From positions 1 through 44,228 of the forward strand of contig DWYT01000148.1 in the NCBI GenBank assembly GCA_019118545.1: a stretch of DNA of 44,228 nucleotides, in the 5' to 3' direction. Position numbers and translations under genes: made by a program. Positions within the stretch are counted from its first letter, which is position 1. Each line of letters starts with the position of its first letter. This stretch comes from Candidatus Mediterraneibacter merdavium. GTDB lineage: Bacteria > Bacillota > Clostridia > Lachnospirales > Lachnospiraceae. A model generated the notes under the pieces. It was not told where the DNA came from. It did not search any database and saw only the letters and a list, made by a program, of their open reading frames with translations. Shown here in pieces: positions 32,612 to 40,444 of this stretch.

Positions 32612-34363
32612 ATGACTGATACAGACCACAGCCTTTCCGCCCGGCGCAGGGCGCTCAATATGGTATGGACCGCTGCCGGCGAATACGGATTCGAGCCGGT
32701 CTTTCTGGCGTTTACACAGGACTCCCTGCCGGACTTTTATCTCAATTCAATCATCGGATATGTACATAAATGGTACGATCAGGATATAATGAACGACCTG
32801 TTTGACACAATCGAGAATTCACTTTTAAAAGAAACTCTGGACGGACTGCTCTGGATCGGACTGGAAAACTGCGCGTTTCTAAAAGAAGTCAGGGAACGGC
32901 CTGTGCTCTTTGAAATGCGCCGCGCCTGCGCAGAACAGTTCTTTGAACAGCAGCTTACCAAGTCCCGCCAGCAGTGGATGGCGCAGAACAGCCTTGTCTA
33001 CGCTCTCCAGTCCGCGCGCTGGCGCACGGTGCTCGGGAAAGAACCCGGCCTTGTAAATCCATGGGAGAGAAAGCTTTTTGGAGAACTTTCCTTCAGCGGA
33101 GACTGGGACGCGCGGCAGGTCGCAGACCATGCCATAGACGTGTTCCACCGCTATTTCCGTCTCGGAGGAAGCGGCCTTTCACTCTCCCTTCTCACAAAAT
33201 TCCGCGCAAGGGCAGGGCGCTTTATGAAGAAAACACTCCCTCACCGCGTCATTCGCTCTGAGGATCTGACTTTCGCCAGAGATACCTCGGGAAACGGCGT
33301 CATCACTGCGAGAAAAACCCGCTCCGGCGGCCTGATCTCAGCCGCACAGGAAGAGAGGGACCGCCTCTACATCGAGAGCTGCTTCGGACTGCCCCTGTTC
33401 GGGCGGGATGAAAATGCAAGAATCGAAGAAGCCTTCTGTACAGGACATCACGCAGGCTGCCATCTGTATTTTGCCCTCGGGCAGTATTCCGTACAGGAGA
33501 CAAAGGATTCCCTTGCCAGACGAACTATTCTGGACGCGCAGATACAGGCAGACCGCAACCGTTCCCATTATCAGGATAAGCTGCACTTCTATCAGAACAG
33601 TATCGCACGGCTTGCAGAGCAGCTAAGAAACGCCCTGCTTTCATACCCCCAACCCTCCCGCGTACTAAGCCGCACCGGCACACTGGCTCCGGCGGAGCTC
33701 TGGCGGGCACTCTATCTGAACGATGAGCGGATCTTCACTGACACTTTTCAGGAGGAACAGCCAGACTTCTCCGTGGATCTTATGCTGGATGCCTCCGCCT
33801 CCCGGCTTCAGAATCAGGAAGCCATCGCCTCACAGGCGTACGTCATCGCAAGGAGCCTGCGTCTGTGCCATATCCCGGTGCAGATTTTCTCCTTCCTGAG
33901 TCTGCGGGGGCATACCGTGATGCGCCTTCACTGCGGATACACAGATAAGGATGAAGACGGAAATATCTTCGATTATTTCGCCGCAGGATGGAACCGGGAC
34001 GGTCTTGCCCTGCGGGCGGCGCGCCGCCTGATGGAAGCTTCCCCCGCAAAGAAACGCCTCCTCATCGTGCTGACCGACGCCAGTCCCAACGACGACAGAC
34101 GGATGCCGCCTGACGGCAAGGACGGACACCGCCTGAGCCGGAATTACTCCGAGGAAGCTGGCATAGAAGACACCGCCGCAGAGGTACGCGCGCTTCTGCA
34201 GTCCGGTATCCATGTGATGGCCGTCTTAAACGGGGAAGACGGCTCGGCTCACGCCGTGCGGAAAATCTATGGGGACGACTTCGTGCGGATCGAGAACATC
34301 CGAAGCCTTTCTGACGCAGTGGGAACCCTGCTGCAAAAGCAGATAGAAAAAATGCGGTTCTAA
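32612..34363 (+). CDS. Large VWA-domain protein (NorD/CobT-like), module 2 partner
   Basis: 583 residues. A helical N-terminal two thirds of unknown fold is followed by a C-terminal VWA domain with MIDAS DASAS (D393: VDLMLDASASRLQNQE), the strand VQIFSFLSLRGHTVMR, and LLIVLTDASPNDDRRMP with the second metal-loop Asp. VWA proteins of this class act with MoxR ATPases as adaptors in complex assembly. AGGAG stands before the ATG, and the stop is followed by the terminator at 34346-34380. Distinct in sequence from the module 1 VWA protein: no metallopeptidase-like HxxxH. Confidence 0.84.
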   Translation: MTDTDHSLSARRRALNMVWTAAGEYGFEPVFLAFTQDSLPDFYLNSIIGYVHKWYDQDIMNDLFDTIENSLLKETLDGLLWIGLENCAFLKEVRERPVLFEMRRACAEQFFEQQLTKSRQQWMAQNSLVYALQSARWRTVLGKEPGLVNPWERKLFGELSFSGDWDARQVADHAIDVFHRYFRLGGSGLSLSLLTKFRARAGRFMKKTLPHRVIRSEDLTFARDTSGNGVITARKTRSGGLISAAQEERDRLYIESCFGLPLFGRDENARIEEAFCTGHHAGCHLYFALGQYSVQETKDSLARRTILDAQIQADRNRSHYQDKLHFYQNSIARLAEQLRNALLSYPQPSRVLSRTGTLAPAELWRALYLNDERIFTDTFQEEQPDFSVDLMLDASASRLQNQEAIASQAYVIARSLRLCHIPVQIFSFLSLRGHTVMRLHCGYTDKDEDGNIFDYFAAGWNRDGLALRAARRLMEASPAKKRLLIVLTDASPNDDRRMPPDGKDGHRLSRNYSEEAGIEDTAAEVRALLQSGIHVMAVLNGEDGSAHAVRKIYGDDFVRIENIRSLSDAVGTLLQKQIEKMRF

Positions 34364-34380
34364 AAAAGGCCGCATTTTCT
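34346..34380. terminator. Bidirectional terminator between VWA module 2 and MATE
   Basis: AAAATGCGG pairs with CCGCATTTT, with T-rich or A-rich flanks on both sides; overlaps the VWA stop codon. Confidence 0.7.
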
Positions 34381-34390
34381 TTCTATATTT

Positions 34391-35764
34391 CTATATTTTA
34401 ATATCCTTTAGCCTGCCCTCTCCGCGCAGATATTTCCTGTATATAAAGAAGAACACCGTGCTCGATATACACGCCGCAGCAGCGTCTGCCACCGGCTCCG
34501 CGTAGAACGCCGTCTTCGCTGTGAAGAACAGCGGGAAAAGACAGGTGGACACAAAGTAGATGGTCTTTCTTGTTACAGACAGGCTCAGGGACAGCCGCGT
34601 CATTCCAAGCGCCGTCAGTCCATCCACAATCACGTACTGAAAGCTTAATGGTATGATCATCAGTGTAAACGCCTTGATCCCCCATACGGACAGGTCTCTG
34701 TACTCCGGGTTGTCCGTAAAGATACGGACAAAATACTGAGGCGCTGCCCGTGAGATCAGAAACATGGCAGAAGTAAACGCAACACACAGGAGCAGCACAC
34801 AGAATAACGTCTTGCGGATACGATCCGGCCGGTTCGCCCCGTAATTGTAGCTGATCAACGGCTGGGAGCCGCCCGTCACCCCAAGCATGGGCGAGGTGAT
34901 AAGGAGCATATAGCTCTGCACTATGGTGGCTGCTGTGATCAGCGTATCCCCCTGAGCTTCCCCGCCGTAATACTGGAGCACCGCGTTGAGCGCGATAATG
35001 ATAATACTGTCCGACGCGAGGATAAGAAAAGGGGAAAGACCGATCTTCATGATACGCTTTCCCGTCTCTCTTTCCGGTTTCACAATTCCCAGTTCAACAG
35101 GCATCTTCCCGCTCTTTAATGTACAGAGCACAAAAATACAGGAGGACATCTGTGCGATCACAGTCGCCACTGCCGCCCCCGCGATATTCATGTCAAGCAC
35201 AAAGATGAACACCGGGTCAAGGGCGATGTTCACCACCGCACCGATCAGCGTCGTCGCCATCCCAAGTCCCGGGTATCCCTGCGCTGTGATAAAATAATTC
35301 ATCCCCATGGACACAAGGGCGAAAAAAGTGCCCAATGTGTAGATCGTCATATAGGAATTTGCATAAGGGAACGTCACTGCGCTGGCGCCAAACCAGTTCA
35401 GCAGATATCCCTTGACCAGCAGGAAAAGCACGGTAAGGATCGCTGAAAAAATAAGGAGCATGGAAAAACTGTTCGCTAAGATATTCTTCGCGCCCTTCTT
35501 ATCTCCTGCTCCCAGACGCACAGAAAAAAGGACAGAGCCGCCGATACCGACCAGCGTCCCAAAAGAGGATAACAGCGTAATGATCGGCGCACAGACCCCG
35601 GCTCCCGCCAGAGAATCCACACCGATCACAGGGATGTTTCCTATGTAAATCCTGTCCACGATGCTGTAAAGTACATTGACAAACTGCGCGAACATAAAGG
35701 GGATCGATATCTTTAATACAAGGCGCGGGATCGGATCCCTGCCGAAATCATTGGTCTTTTTCAT
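34391..35764 (-). CDS. MATE-family efflux transporter
   Basis: 457 residues from the ATG at 35764 (GGGAG 8 nt upstream; a start 21 nt earlier has none). About 12 hydrophobic segments in two related halves; MATE landmarks are PIPRLVLKISIPFMFAQFVNVLYSIVDRIYIG at the N-terminus and GGSQPLISYNYGANRPDRIRK at the start of the second half. It exports cationic drugs or metabolites with Na+ or H+. A palindrome at 35795-35814 lies in its promoter region. No regulator gene is adjacent, so control is from elsewhere. Confidence 0.93.
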   Translation of the reverse strand: MKKTNDFGRDPIPRLVLKISIPFMFAQFVNVLYSIVDRIYIGNIPVIGVDSLAGAGVCAPIITLLSSFGTLVGIGGSVLFSVRLGAGDKKGAKNILANSFSMLLIFSAILTVLFLLVKGYLLNWFGASAVTFPYANSYMTIYTLGTFFALVSMGMNYFITAQGYPGLGMATTLIGAVVNIALDPVFIFVLDMNIAGAAVATVIAQMSSCIFVLCTLKSGKMPVELGIVKPERETGKRIMKIGLSPFLILASDSIIIIALNAVLQYYGGEAQGDTLITAATIVQSYMLLITSPMLGVTGGSQPLISYNYGANRPDRIRKTLFCVLLLCVAFTSAMFLISRAAPQYFVRIFTDNPEYRDLSVWGIKAFTLMIIPLSFQYVIVDGLTALGMTRLSLSLSVTRKTIYFVSTCLFPLFFTAKTAFYAEPVADAAAACISSTVFFFIYRKYLRGEGRLKDIKI

Positions 35765-35794
35765 CTGCTGTTCTCCCATATCCATAACATATGT

Positions 35795-35814
35795 TTTATC
35801 TTAATTGAGATAAA
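35795..35814. promoter_or_regulatory. Candidate MarR/TetR-type operator upstream of the MATE gene
   Basis: TTTATCT-taattg-AGATAAA, 7-bp arms with a 6-nt centre, 31-50 nt before the MATE start. Size and symmetry suit a winged-helix dimer such as MarR; the regulator is not in the window. Confidence 0.4.
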
Positions 35815-35890
35815 CTCTGTTTTCTAGGATATCACAGACGCTGACCGCTGTGCAATAATAATCGGCTTCCTGCCAAGATCAAAAAAGATG

Positions 35891-35923
35891 AAAAAATCCC
35901 CGCTGCCGTTATCCGGCAGCGGG
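35891..35923 (-). terminator. Terminator of hsp20
   Basis: CCCGCTGCCG (35899-35908) pairs with CGGCAGCGGG (35914-35923); the minus strand then reads GGATTTTTT. Confidence 0.85.
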
Positions 35924-35948
35924 AGGTGTGAGGTGCTGTATGTCAACG

Positions 35949-36401
35949 CTATCCTTCGATAGCGATCGTTTTTTTCGTCTCAATGGCTTTCGCATCCTTC
36001 TTCGGAATACTCAGTCTCAGGATACCGTCCTCGAACTTCGCTTTGATATCCTCATGTGTCACAACGTCTCCTACATAGAAACTCCTCTGCATCGCGCCCG
36101 CGTAACGCTCCCTGCGGATATACTTGCCTTCCTGATCCTTTTCATCCTTATCAAGTCCCTTGGCTGCGGAGATCGTCAGATATCCGTTTTCCAGATCAAC
36201 ATTGATCTCGTCCTTCTTAAAACCCGGCAGGTCGATATCCAACTCATATCCGGCGTCATGCTCGCGGATGTCCGTCTTCATCATGTTCTTTGCGTTCTTC
36301 CCGTACAGCGGGTTCTTGCGTCCCCAGAACTCTCTCTCAAACGGGAAATCCATCCAGTTATCATCAAATAAATTCTCTCCAAAAATACTAGGCATTAACA
36401 T
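35949..36401 (-). CDS. hsp20: Hsp20/alpha-crystallin small heat-shock protein
   Basis: 150 residues with the alpha-crystallin domain (about 40-138): KTDIREHDAGYELDIDLPGFKKDEINVDLENGYLTISAAKG and the C-terminal strand FEDGILRLSIPKKD, ending in a short extension. It holds unfolding proteins for refolding by DnaK. The ATG at 36401 has GGAG 9 nt upstream. It has a CIRCE operator within its sigma-A promoter, so HrcA control is expected. The mRNA leader is about 130 nt and begins with a hairpin. Confidence 0.95.
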   Translation of the reverse strand: MLMPSIFGENLFDDNWMDFPFEREFWGRKNPLYGKNAKNMMKTDIREHDAGYELDIDLPGFKKDEINVDLENGYLTISAAKGLDKDEKDQEGKYIRRERYAGAMQRSFYVGDVVTHEDIKAKFEDGILRLSIPKKDAKAIETKKTIAIEG

Positions 36402-36492
36402 AAGTCATATCTCCTTTCATTTAAACAACCTTTTGTTATCTATCTATAAGTATAAAGCACTTCCGGAAAACTATCCGGGGTGTTGAGTTTTG

Positions 36493-36532
36493 GAACAAAG
36501 GATCATATCTGAATTTTACCTCTCCTTTGTTC
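36493..36532 (-). promoter_or_regulatory. 5'-end stem-loop of the hsp20 mRNA
   Basis: GAACAAAGGA and TCCTTTGTTC form a perfect 10-bp stem at 36493-36502/36523-36532. The predicted transcription start is about 36533, so the hairpin would be the first structure of the mRNA and could protect it from decay or respond to temperature. Confidence 0.5.
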
Positions 36533-36539
36533 TATCTGT

Positions 36540-36568
36540 AATATAGCACTTGTTGTTAGCACTGTCAA
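36540..36568 (-). promoter_or_regulatory. Sigma-A promoter of hsp20
   Basis: Minus-strand TTGACA (36568-36563), exactly 17 nt, TATATT (36545-36540). Confidence 0.85.
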
Positions 36569-36582
36569 TAGGTGAGTGCTAA
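36556..36582. promoter_or_regulatory. CIRCE operator (HrcA site)
   Basis: TTAGCACTG-N9-GAGTGCTAA matches the CIRCE consensus TTAGCACTC-N9-GAGTGCTAA with one mismatch. It covers the -35 box, so HrcA binding should block polymerase. HrcA loses activity on heat stress when GroE is occupied. Confidence 0.92.
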
Positions 36583-36625
36583 TTTTGTGAAAAATGCGGT
36601 TAAATCCTATATTACTTTCTCTGCA

Positions 36626-37042
36626 TCAGTCTACTTCAAGAATAAATTTTTCTGGACTGTCAAGGAAATTGTAAGTCCCTGTTTCCTCTGCCTTCTGAAT
36701 ATAACGAAATGTAAACACAGGGGCATGATCCGCTACATCACTTTGGAATCGATATACCGCTCCGTAAAGGACTGTCGGTTTCACCAAGTCATAGCTGAGC
36801 AGGACGGACCGGAAACTGTTTTCACGGCATTTCCTGACAAGTTCCTCTGCACAAGCTTCTTTGTCTCCAATAAAAAGCCTGTTTGCCACAAAGATGATAT
36901 GTTCCTCATGGCTGTTCTCTGATAAAGTGGAGTGTGTGCTGTACACACCCATGTCCCGTCCCCATTGAAGATAGACAAATTTACCTGTCAGCAAAGATAC
37001 GATAAGGACAGCAAGCGTAAATTTTACCCTTTTCATGCACAT
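36626..37042 (-). CDS. Small membrane-anchored or exported protein, function unknown
   Basis: 138 residues. The N-terminus is a signal anchor (KRVKFTLAVLIVSLLTGKFVYL) with no lipobox or obvious cleavage site; the rest is a mixed alpha/beta domain with no family I recognise. Start at ATG 37042 is set by GGGGG 10 nt upstream. It is divergent from a Cro-like regulator and shares with it the operator region at 37066-37096, so it is probably controlled by that regulator. Confidence 0.65.
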   Translation of the reverse strand: MCMKRVKFTLAVLIVSLLTGKFVYLQWGRDMGVYSTHSTLSENSHEEHIIFVANRLFIGDKEACAEELVRKCRENSFRSVLLSYDLVKPTVLYGAVYRFQSDVADHAPVFTFRYIQKAEETGTYNFLDSPEKFILEVD

Positions 37043-37065
37043 ACTGATAATACCCCCTTTTAAGA

Positions 37066-37096
37066 ACTGTATTTTAATACAGTGTATTAGAATACA
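37066..37096. promoter_or_regulatory. Two tandem operators in the divergent promoter region
   Basis: TGTATT-NN-AATACA occurs twice, at 37068-37081 and 37083-37096, centred 15 bp apart; the first extends to ACTGTATT-tt-AATACAGT. A further half site (TACAATACAGTTGTA) follows at about 37106-37119. They overlap a minus-strand promoter (TTGTAA-17-TACACT) and lie upstream of a plus-strand TATAAT (37122-37127). Confidence 0.6.
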
Positions 37097-37152
37097 TCTT
37101 ATTTTACAATACAGTTGTACTTATAATGCAAAAAAAGGCAGAGGTACGGGAT

Positions 37153-37353
37153 ATGTATGTTTACATTGATTTGGATAATCTCCTCAAAGAGAAGAACATT
37201 AGTAAAAATAAAGTTTGTGAAGCATGCAGGCTACAACGGACACAGTTTAATAACTACTGCAAGAACAAAGTTACAAGGATTGACCTCTCCATTCTTGCAA
37301 AACTCTGCGAATATCTGGACTGTACGCCCAATGATATATTGAAACTGAAATAA
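37153..37353 (+). CDS. Cro/CI-like helix-turn-helix regulator
   Basis: 66 residues, started at ATG 37153 (GAGG 8 nt upstream). Nearly the whole protein is an HTH of the HTH_26/Xre type: LDNLLKEKNISKNKVCEACRLQRTQFNNYCKNKVTRIDLSILAKLCEYLDCTPNDIL. It probably binds the TGTATTNNAATACA pair just upstream and represses itself and the divergent gene. No toxin partner is adjacent on the same strand. Terminator at 37353-37387. Confidence 0.82.
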   Translation: MYVYIDLDNLLKEKNISKNKVCEACRLQRTQFNNYCKNKVTRIDLSILAKLCEYLDCTPNDILKLK

Positions 37354-37387
37354 GCTGCCAGTGTTCTTCGCTGCAGCTCTTTTTTTA
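37353..37387 (+). terminator. Terminator of the Cro-like gene
   Basis: AGCTGC (37353-37358) and GCAGCT (37373-37378), then seven Ts. Confidence 0.7.
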
Positions 37388-37426
37388 ATACAGCAAAAGC
37401 CGTCCATTTCTGAACGGCCGGAGATA

Positions 37427-37453
37427 GAAAAGGAACGTCAATACAGGCGTTCC
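37427..37453 (-). terminator. Terminator of the PadR-CPBP operon
   Basis: Minus strand: GGAACG (37453-37448), loop, CGTTCC (37437-37432), then TTTTC. Confidence 0.55.
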
Positions 37454-37468
37454 GCAATTTTGTGGTAT

Positions 37469-38317
37469 TCAATTTTTAAGTTTGCGATAAACCGCTATCC
37501 CTGTAAACAGCAGATAAGCAAAAATGGATATAACCGATGCTTCAATGCCAAAGTCCCCGCCGGAGATTAAAAACGAATCATTTTTTAGAACGAAGCTGAA
37601 TATGGATTCACTGTCTGCGTAATTTCCGATATGTAAAATACCCGTACCCATAAAGATATTCCAGATTCCATGAACAAGAGCATTGTTCCATATAGAATTG
37701 CTCTCATACGCTATGGCAGAGAATAAAATTCCCACGACGCTTCCGGCTATTATAAGCTGGATAATGCTGATAAAATCCAGTTCATTGCCGATAATGTGCA
37801 GAAGTCCAAAAAGAACGGACGGCACTGCCACAGCAATTCCACGCCCGAAGCGTTTTTCAAGACAGCTCATGATAATACCGCGGAAGACCATTTCCTCGAC
37901 GATCCCGGTTGCCAGTCCATAGAAGAACACCGCGCCTGTCACAACCGCAAATGTCGTCGCCCCATCAAACCGGCTAACTGCCCATTCTCCGCCCGATAAT
38001 ACGGAAAGAAGCAGCACTAGCGCGGGCATTAAAAACGCAGTAATCACCCACGTCGCTTTTATTCTGATCGGTTTTATTCTCATTTCTTCCACAGAGATTT
38101 TTAAAAATTTGTCCGCCAAAATCTTAGTTCCCCCAAAGGCAAATGCCACATACAAAGCTCCGGCTATGATATTGCAAACAGCAGATGGCAGTCCCATCTC
38201 AGCAAGCAAAGTACTGAGCAGTATGGCAAGGCCTTGGGCAATAATCAGAACGATAACCGCCAGTACAATGCCCGCAACCGTTTTAGGCGCGGATAGTTTC
38301 TTTGTATAATCATTCAT
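37469..38317 (-). CDS. CPBP-family intramembrane glutamic protease (CAAX-like)
   Basis: 282 residues with about eight membrane segments. The family motifs are seen as E141-E142-x3-R146 (GIVEEMVFRGI), H174 (GLLHIIGNEL) and a later HxxxN (LVHGIWN). Bacterial CPBP proteins cleave signal or bacteriocin precursors in the membrane or give self-immunity. It lies 46 nt downstream of the DUF1700 gene, probably in the PadR operon. Substrate unknown; no bacteriocin precursor was found nearby. Confidence 0.9.
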   Translation of the reverse strand: MNDYTKKLSAPKTVAGIVLAVIVLIIAQGLAILLSTLLAEMGLPSAVCNIIAGALYVAFAFGGTKILADKFLKISVEEMRIKPIRIKATWVITAFLMPALVLLLSVLSGGEWAVSRFDGATTFAVVTGAVFFYGLATGIVEEMVFRGIIMSCLEKRFGRGIAVAVPSVLFGLLHIIGNELDFISIIQLIIAGSVVGILFSAIAYESNSIWNNALVHGIWNIFMGTGILHIGNYADSESIFSFVLKNDSFLISGGDFGIEASVISIFAYLLFTGIAVYRKLKN

Positions 38318-38362
38318 TGGAAATACTTCCTCTCATAATTAGTCTTATATAGATAATTATTT

Positions 38363-38920
38363 TTATATAGATAACCTTGTTTTTGTGGTACTTACTTTTT
38401 TGATATAGGCCAGCAGCAGTTTCCATAAAAACCATCCTGCCACGATCAAAAGCGCTCCCATAATCAGTGAAGCGACAAAAGCCAGAGCCGGCGACAGGCT
38501 AACCGGGCCTAGTTGGAACACAATATACGGCATGTCATATCCCAAAATAGCGCCTACAAGTTTAACCAGACCGAAAATCGGCGTTATAATTCCAGTGATG
38601 AGCAGCACAGGAGCCATGATCCCAAGTGTAGGGATCACAAACAGTCCAGAAAAACCCGCAACACTGTAGAAGGCGCATATCGTTAATATGCGTTTCCACC
38701 CCAAGCCGGAGCTGTTGGCCAGCAGATCGCCGAGATATGCTTTAGCCAGTTCTTTTGGATTTCCAAGGCGTTCCTCTATCTGCTCCGCAGACACTCCTGC
38801 ATTTTCCATCTCCAATATGGAGCTTTTAATTTCTTTTACAATATCTACCCGTTCAGAAACAGGCAGCGGCCTTAAATATTTATCCACTGTATCAAGATAC
38901 TTTTCTAACTTTGTATTCAT
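38363..38920 (-). CDS. DUF1700 (HAAS-domain) membrane protein
   Basis: 185 residues. An N-terminal helical HAAS domain (LEKYLDTVDKYLRPLPVSERVDIVKEIKSSILEMENAGVSAEQIEERLGNPKELAKAYLGD) followed by three or four membrane segments. It typically follows a PadR regulator, here with a 3-nt gap to it. The family is thought to act with PadR in envelope-stress or transport control; detailed function unknown. Confidence 0.88.
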   Translation of the reverse strand: MNTKLEKYLDTVDKYLRPLPVSERVDIVKEIKSSILEMENAGVSAEQIEERLGNPKELAKAYLGDLLANSSGLGWKRILTICAFYSVAGFSGLFVIPTLGIMAPVLLITGIITPIFGLVKLVGAILGYDMPYIVFQLGPVSLSPALAFVASLIMGALLIVAGWFLWKLLLAYIKKVSTTKTRLSI

Positions 38921-38923
38921 CCT

Positions 38924-39256
38924 TTATTCCCCTTTCAAATTTGACATAGCTGTCAGTAAATTCTGCCACTCTTTGTTCATGGCGTTCAGATACTCTCTGC
39001 CCTGATCAGTGAGCGAATAGTATTTCCTTGGCGGAAGTCCCTCCGCAGAATCCTGCCAGCTAGATTCCAAAAAGTTTTCCTTCTGCAATCTTCTAAGCAG
39101 CGGATAAACCGTGCTTTCCGTGGAAGCTATGATCGGGTATCTGCTTAATTCCTGCAAAAGCTCATACCCGTAATACGTCCTGTTATCCAACATAAGCAGA
39201 ATACAGTATTCCAATGTTCCCCGGACAATCTGCGATCTCCATTTATCCAAATTCAC
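38924..39256 (-). CDS. PadR-family transcriptional regulator
   Basis: 110 residues of PadR winged helix: QIVRGTLEYCILLMLDNRTYYGYELLQELSRYPIIASTESTVYPLLRRLQKENFLESSW, with a C-terminal dimer helix. The start is GTG 39256 with GGAGG 8-9 nt upstream. It is first in PadR-DUF1700-CPBP and likely represses this operon through the palindrome over its -10 box. Confidence 0.93.
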   Translation of the reverse strand: MNLDKWRSQIVRGTLEYCILLMLDNRTYYGYELLQELSRYPIIASTESTVYPLLRRLQKENFLESSWQDSAEGLPPRKYYSLTDQGREYLNAMNKEWQNLLTAMSNLKGE

Positions 39257-39285
39257 GATGTATCACCTCCACTGTTTTTGGCTAT

Positions 39286-39318
39286 GTACATCGTACTACA
39301 CAGTATATGTTTTGTCAA
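39286..39318 (-). promoter_or_regulatory. Promoter and probable PadR operator
   Basis: Minus-strand TTGACA (39318-39313), 17 nt, TACGAT (39295-39290). GTAC-atc-GTAC (39286-39296) covers the -10 box, consistent with autorepression. Confidence 0.6.
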
Positions 39319-39426
39319 TAGTATTGTTTTTTTATTCTTCTAATTTACACCACATATCTAAAGCTGATATAATAACCCAAAGAAACCTAAAAAGACCGCC
39401 CCTCGGCGGCAGAATGGAGAATCCCC

Positions 39427-40050
39427 ATGAGATATTCACATATTGTTTTTGACGTTGACGGTACGCTCCTTGACACTGCGCGTTGCATCCTCGTCTCCCT
39501 TCAGGACGCTTTGAAGGAGACGGACGGCATCTCCGTGGAATACAATGACCTCGTCTTTGCGCTTGGCTGTACCTCTCTTGTCGTGCTTGACCGTCTTGAG
39601 GTCAAAGACCCGCAGGCTACTTTGAAGCTATGGGTAGAAAATGAAGATAAATACAGTGACATGATCCGCCTTTTTGACGGTGTCCGCGAGCTTCTGGAAC
39701 AGTTGAAAGAGAATGGCTGTGAGCTTGGGATCGTAACCTCAAGGACACGGGAAGAGTTTGACCTTATCTTCCGCCGCCAGCCTGTCCGCGATATGTTTTC
39801 CACAACCATCTGCGCCACCGATACAGACGAGCACAAACCCTCTCCCGCCCCGCTTTTAAAATACATGGAGCAAACCGGCACGTCTGCCGGGGAACTTCTC
39901 TATGTCGGCGACAGTCCGGGAGATGAGAGATGCGCGTCCGCGGCAGGCGTTGATTTCGCCCTTGCCGTGTGGGGAATACACGCGGACGGTATCCCTGCAA
40001 AATATTTTCCCAAAACGCCGCAGGAGCTTTATAAAGAGATCACAAAATAA
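39427..40050 (+). CDS. HAD-IA phosphatase (phosphoglycolate-phosphatase-like)
   Basis: 207 residues with motif I FDVDGTLLDTA, motif II IVTSR, and motif III/IV LLYVGDSPGDERCASAAG, plus a small helical cap (type IA). Likely a phosphatase of a small phosphorylated metabolite; phosphoglycolate or pyrophosphate are typical for relatives. GGAG stands 7 nt before the ATG. Monocistronic. Confidence 0.88.
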   Translation: MRYSHIVFDVDGTLLDTARCILVSLQDALKETDGISVEYNDLVFALGCTSLVVLDRLEVKDPQATLKLWVENEDKYSDMIRLFDGVRELLEQLKENGCELGIVTSRTREEFDLIFRRQPVRDMFSTTICATDTDEHKPSPAPLLKYMEQTGTSAGELLYVGDSPGDERCASAAGVDFALAVWGIHADGIPAKYFPKTPQELYKEITK

Positions 40051-40109
40051 GTATCCAGATTGATACAATTTATACTTGTCTGCTGTTGATTCTATATTCG
40101 CTCTTTTTA

Positions 40110-40183
40110 TCGCACGATTTTTATGGATTTTTCTTATTATTTCGCACAATTTTATAGATTTTCATTCAGAAATCACATATAAT
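40110..40183 (+). promoter_or_regulatory. Direct repeats and -10 box before the Phd-PIN operon
   Basis: Two direct repeats, about TCGCACGATTTTTATGGATT (40110-40133) and TCGCACAATTTTATAGATT (40142-40163), 32 nt apart, precede TATAAT (40178-40183). They may be operator sites for the antitoxin complex. Confidence 0.45.
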
Positions 40184-40216
40184 AAAGGTGACAGCAAATG
40201 AAAGGAGACATCAGCT

Positions 40217-40444
40217 ATGATCGTTACAGCAACCGAATTTAAAACTAATTTCGGCAAATACCTAGACATGATTGCCAAAGAGGACATTTTTATTACACGC
40301 AATGGCAAAACCATTGCAAAGGTCGTCAATCCACAAATTTCTGCCGTGGATTCTCTCCGTGGGATGCTGAAAGATATCCCATCCGACATTGATGTTGATT
40401 CTTTACGAGAGGAGCGCTTATCCAAATATGAAGATCATGTGTGA
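40217..40444 (+). CDS. Phd/YefM-family antitoxin of a PIN toxin
   Basis: 75 residues: MIVTATEFKTNFGKYLDMIAKEDIFITRNGKTIAKVVNP is the typical Phd N-terminus, followed by an acidic, flexible C-terminal toxin-binding part. AAAGGAG before the ATG. It overlaps the downstream PIN gene by 17 nt. The antitoxin represses the operon and blocks the RNase active site. Confidence 0.9.
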   Translation: MIVTATEFKTNFGKYLDMIAKEDIFITRNGKTIAKVVNPQISAVDSLRGMLKDIPSDIDVDSLREERLSKYEDHV

